Shown: in pieces, positions 63,301 through 64,000 of the stretch
Position numbering within the stretch: the stretch's first letter is position 1
How the letters are laid out: each line of letters begins with the position of its first letter
Origin: Promicromonospora thailandica
GTDB lineage: Bacteria > Actinomycetota > Actinomycetes > Actinomycetales > Cellulomonadaceae
Assembly: GCF_024171955.1 (NCBI RefSeq)
Contig: NZ_JAMTCS010000006.1
Span: 186,001-250,000 of the forward strand
Length of the DNA stretch: 64,000 nt
Reading direction: 5' to 3'
The notes under the pieces: generated by a model
What the model saw: only the letters and a program-made list of their open reading frames with translations
The model's database searches: none
What the model was told of the DNA's origin: nothing
Made by a program: the position numbers and the translations under genes

Positions 63301-64000
63301 GTCGCGGGCACGGCCCCCGCTCCGGAGCCCGCCCCGCGCGAGCCGCTGGATCGGCTGCAGCTGCGCGACCTGACCGCGGTGCACGACGACGGCACGATCG
63401 GCGTCTCCGGCGTCGACCTCGAGATCCGCCGGGGCGAGCTGGTGCTGCTGCTCGGTCAGGTCGGCTCGGGCAAGTCGTCCCTGCTGTCGGCGCTCGCCGG
63501 GCTCATGGAGCACACCGGCGAGGTGCGGTGGAACGGCACCGAGGTCACCGACGCGCAGGCCTTCCTGCGCCCGGGCCAGGTGGCGCACGTGGCCCAGGTG
63601 CCGCGCGTGCTGTCCGGGTCGTTCTCGGACAACGTGCAGCTCGACCACGCCCGCGACATCGACGGCCCGGTCCGGGGCGCACGGCTCGAGCAGGACATGC
63701 GGGACGCGGGCGGCCCCCACGCCCTCGTCGGGCACCGCGGCGTGCGACTCTCCGGCGGCCAGGTGCAGCGGCTCGCCCTCGCCCGGGCGCTCGCCGCCGA
63801 CACGGAGCTGCTGCTCGCGGACGACGTGTCCAGCGCCCTGGACGCGTCGACCGAGATCGAGCTGTGGGCCGCCTTGCGCGAGCGGGGCACCACGGTGGTC
63901 GGGGCCACGTCCAAGCGGGCTGCGCTCGCCCGCGCCGACCGCGTCGTGGTGCTGGTCGACGGCGCGGTGGCGGACGTCGGGCCGTGGGCTGGTCTCGCCC
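60373..64000 (+). CDS. Fused double ABC exporter (TMD-NBD-TMD-NBD), 3' end outside window
   Basis: 1209 codons are visible from ATG 60373 (AGGAAA ribosome site). The first half is a membrane domain (about residues 40-330) and NBD1: Walker A GRTGSGKST (about 380), LSAGEEQ signature, Walker B LVVLDEATARMD and H-loop LIAHRLGT. An Asp/Ala-rich repeat linker (about 595-640) follows. The second half is a membrane domain (about 660-960) and NBD2: Walker A GQVGSGKSS (about 1030), LSGGQVQRLALARAL and LLADDVSSALD, then GATSKRAALA. NBD2 lacks the catalytic Glu and the H-loop His; NBD1 lacks a canonical signature. One site should be active and one degenerate, as in heterodimeric exporters (TmrAB, BmrCD type). 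The substrate is unknown. Confidence 0.88.
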   Translation, partial: MIDAPHTPETTPLPGASPRPAPVMPADPARRLDWRRLRGPAAVVALLALTAGAVGQALGTAAAGALAEHATALGLALLALCVVGGALFDGVGQVVWAGVVDRAEGRLRSDLLSAALRQPLATLSEQAVGEVLDRVDDDTHAVGTLVRRQLWSAGRTVVGTVPMWIVAGVTWWPAWVIFPVLGGLVAVLTRPLLGEIARRKVVEEAAWTDHAAAFEEAVAARNDLRTSLGQAFAVRRLAQLSAAVHEKFRAVVRVEERLLRRAGLVMYALLAGTAVVCAVLASGGGLSVQQLVTLFLVTAMFVGQMDNLVHHLPDIQEGLGAVLRIRQMLAVEPEPEGGDDVPPGPLSLELRDLSFAYAEGTFALTDVDLMVPAGETVALVGRTGSGKSTLAALLSRAVEPAPGTVFLGGADVRDLDLQKLRAAVGVVTQRTEIIAGTLAENIALFADVPRADVEGAVRELGLTEWVAGMPEGLDTLLGPGGTTLSAGEEQLVAFARLLVRDVQLVVLDEATARMDPLTEARVVAASDRLLSGRTGVLIAHRLGTIERAGLVAVLDHGRVVQQGRRTTLARTPGPFRTLLEAGASDGALDESGHTSDARAAGTGGNTAVSSDAEASDDAAAPDDAAAPDDAADAAAPETDAVGGRRRLGTPPDLPEPGTGPSLARGVLHALFVRPRWGAFGALLFLLSSLVAAQGAVSGFLWGRTVEELQQGVLPVGVLVALAVLLLLQPLFISRALGVYPRWWVEVLLRIRMTVMHGQTRQYRLPATPPGEVVARSMDADRFVRYADRWVDFVNGLLIVVATAVISGTWTAGAVLLAVMVISAGASAIGRPIAGRSAAGSSAARARFGRALVSALDSARTVKLAARTPDVRRHLGEVDSGRVKAAIFEHRVQAVLDAVPHVTLYVGVVAAWAFLLTGRWDLATTLLVANAVTGFAWFGVVAGAVVTEAPGTRAWQVATARFADGADLVSRQHQVDLVAGTAPAPEPAPREPLDRLQLRDLTAVHDDGTIGVSGVDLEIRRGELVLLLGQVGSGKSSLLSALAGLMEHTGEVRWNGTEVTDAQAFLRPGQVAHVAQVPRVLSGSFSDNVQLDHARDIDGPVRGARLEQDMRDAGGPHALVGHRGVRLSGGQVQRLALARALAADTELLLADDVSSALDASTEIELWAALRERGTTVVGATSKRAALARADRVVVLVDGAVADVGPWAGLA

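Overview
The window is very GC-rich DNA (most third codon positions are G or C). It carries the actinobacterial marker order sucC-sucD-DUF6350/PerM-purN-purH, a monomeric NADP isocitrate dehydrogenase, a PcrA/UvrD1 helicase, a mycothiol-type maleylpyruvate isomerase-like protein and DUF3017. This points to a Gram-positive actinobacterium, probably a soil-type Micrococcales member (Cellulomonas/Isoptericola/Cellulosimicrobium-like). The genus is an inference and not certain. No tRNA, rRNA, CRISPR array, prophage or insertion sequence was seen.

Positions 1-25.9 kb hold one large cell-surface or exopolysaccharide cluster. It has the start of a polyprenyl-phosphate sugar transferase (initiation) and seven glycosyltransferases. 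Assembly functions are a Wzx-type flippase, a Wzy-type polymerase/ligase and two Wzz-like proteins. Modified-sugar genes are a Gfo/Idh/MocA oxidoreductase, an NAD epimerase/dehydratase, two DegT aminotransferases and two left-handed beta-helix acyltransferases. There is also a polysaccharide deacetylase and a secreted right-handed beta-helix protein. Embedded in it is an acyl-activating module: AMP-forming ligase, PLP decarboxylase, acyl carrier protein, acetyltransferase and a nearby GNAT. It resembles the carrier-protein amino-acid decarboxylation logic of butirosin BtrI/J/K and the ligase/decarboxylase/ACP set of exosortase loci, but no exosortase is present. Most non-coding gaps in this cluster carry TTCACCC/GGGTGAA elements, often in 11-12 or about 21-nt direct-repeat phase, like Streptomyces PhoP PHO boxes. 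This suggests phosphate-responsive control.

Positions 26-37 kb hold pcrA, a polytopic membrane protein, a three-gene operon of exported proteins of unknown role, a large secreted subtilisin-like protease broken by a one-base frameshift, and an HTH/Clp-N two-gene operon with a double operator. Positions 37.4-42.7 kb hold sucCD, the PerM-like membrane protein, a mycothiol-dependent isomerase-like gene and purN. Positions 42.8-48.9 kb are an accessory block lying between purN and purH: an AbiEi-like/endonuclease-like protein, two related MFS exporters around an ArsR-type repressor, and a TetR regulator divergent from a zinc alcohol dehydrogenase. purH follows, preceded by a clear ZTP (pfl) riboswitch. 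Positions 50.8-60.2 kb hold a ferredoxin-reductase-like flavoprotein, DUF3017, three tandem septum-formation-type membrane proteins, an aquaporin, mdh and icd. From 60.4 kb to the right edge there is a fused double ABC exporter with asymmetric ATP sites.

Five copies of a near-perfect 25-35 bp palindrome with the same core lie 18-95 nt after stop codons and look like a dispersed terminator/REP family. A different 16-bp repeat array folds into a 34-bp hairpin after icd. Many genes outside the polysaccharide cluster have a -10-like TANNNT 6-8 nt before the start codon, suggesting leaderless mRNAs.
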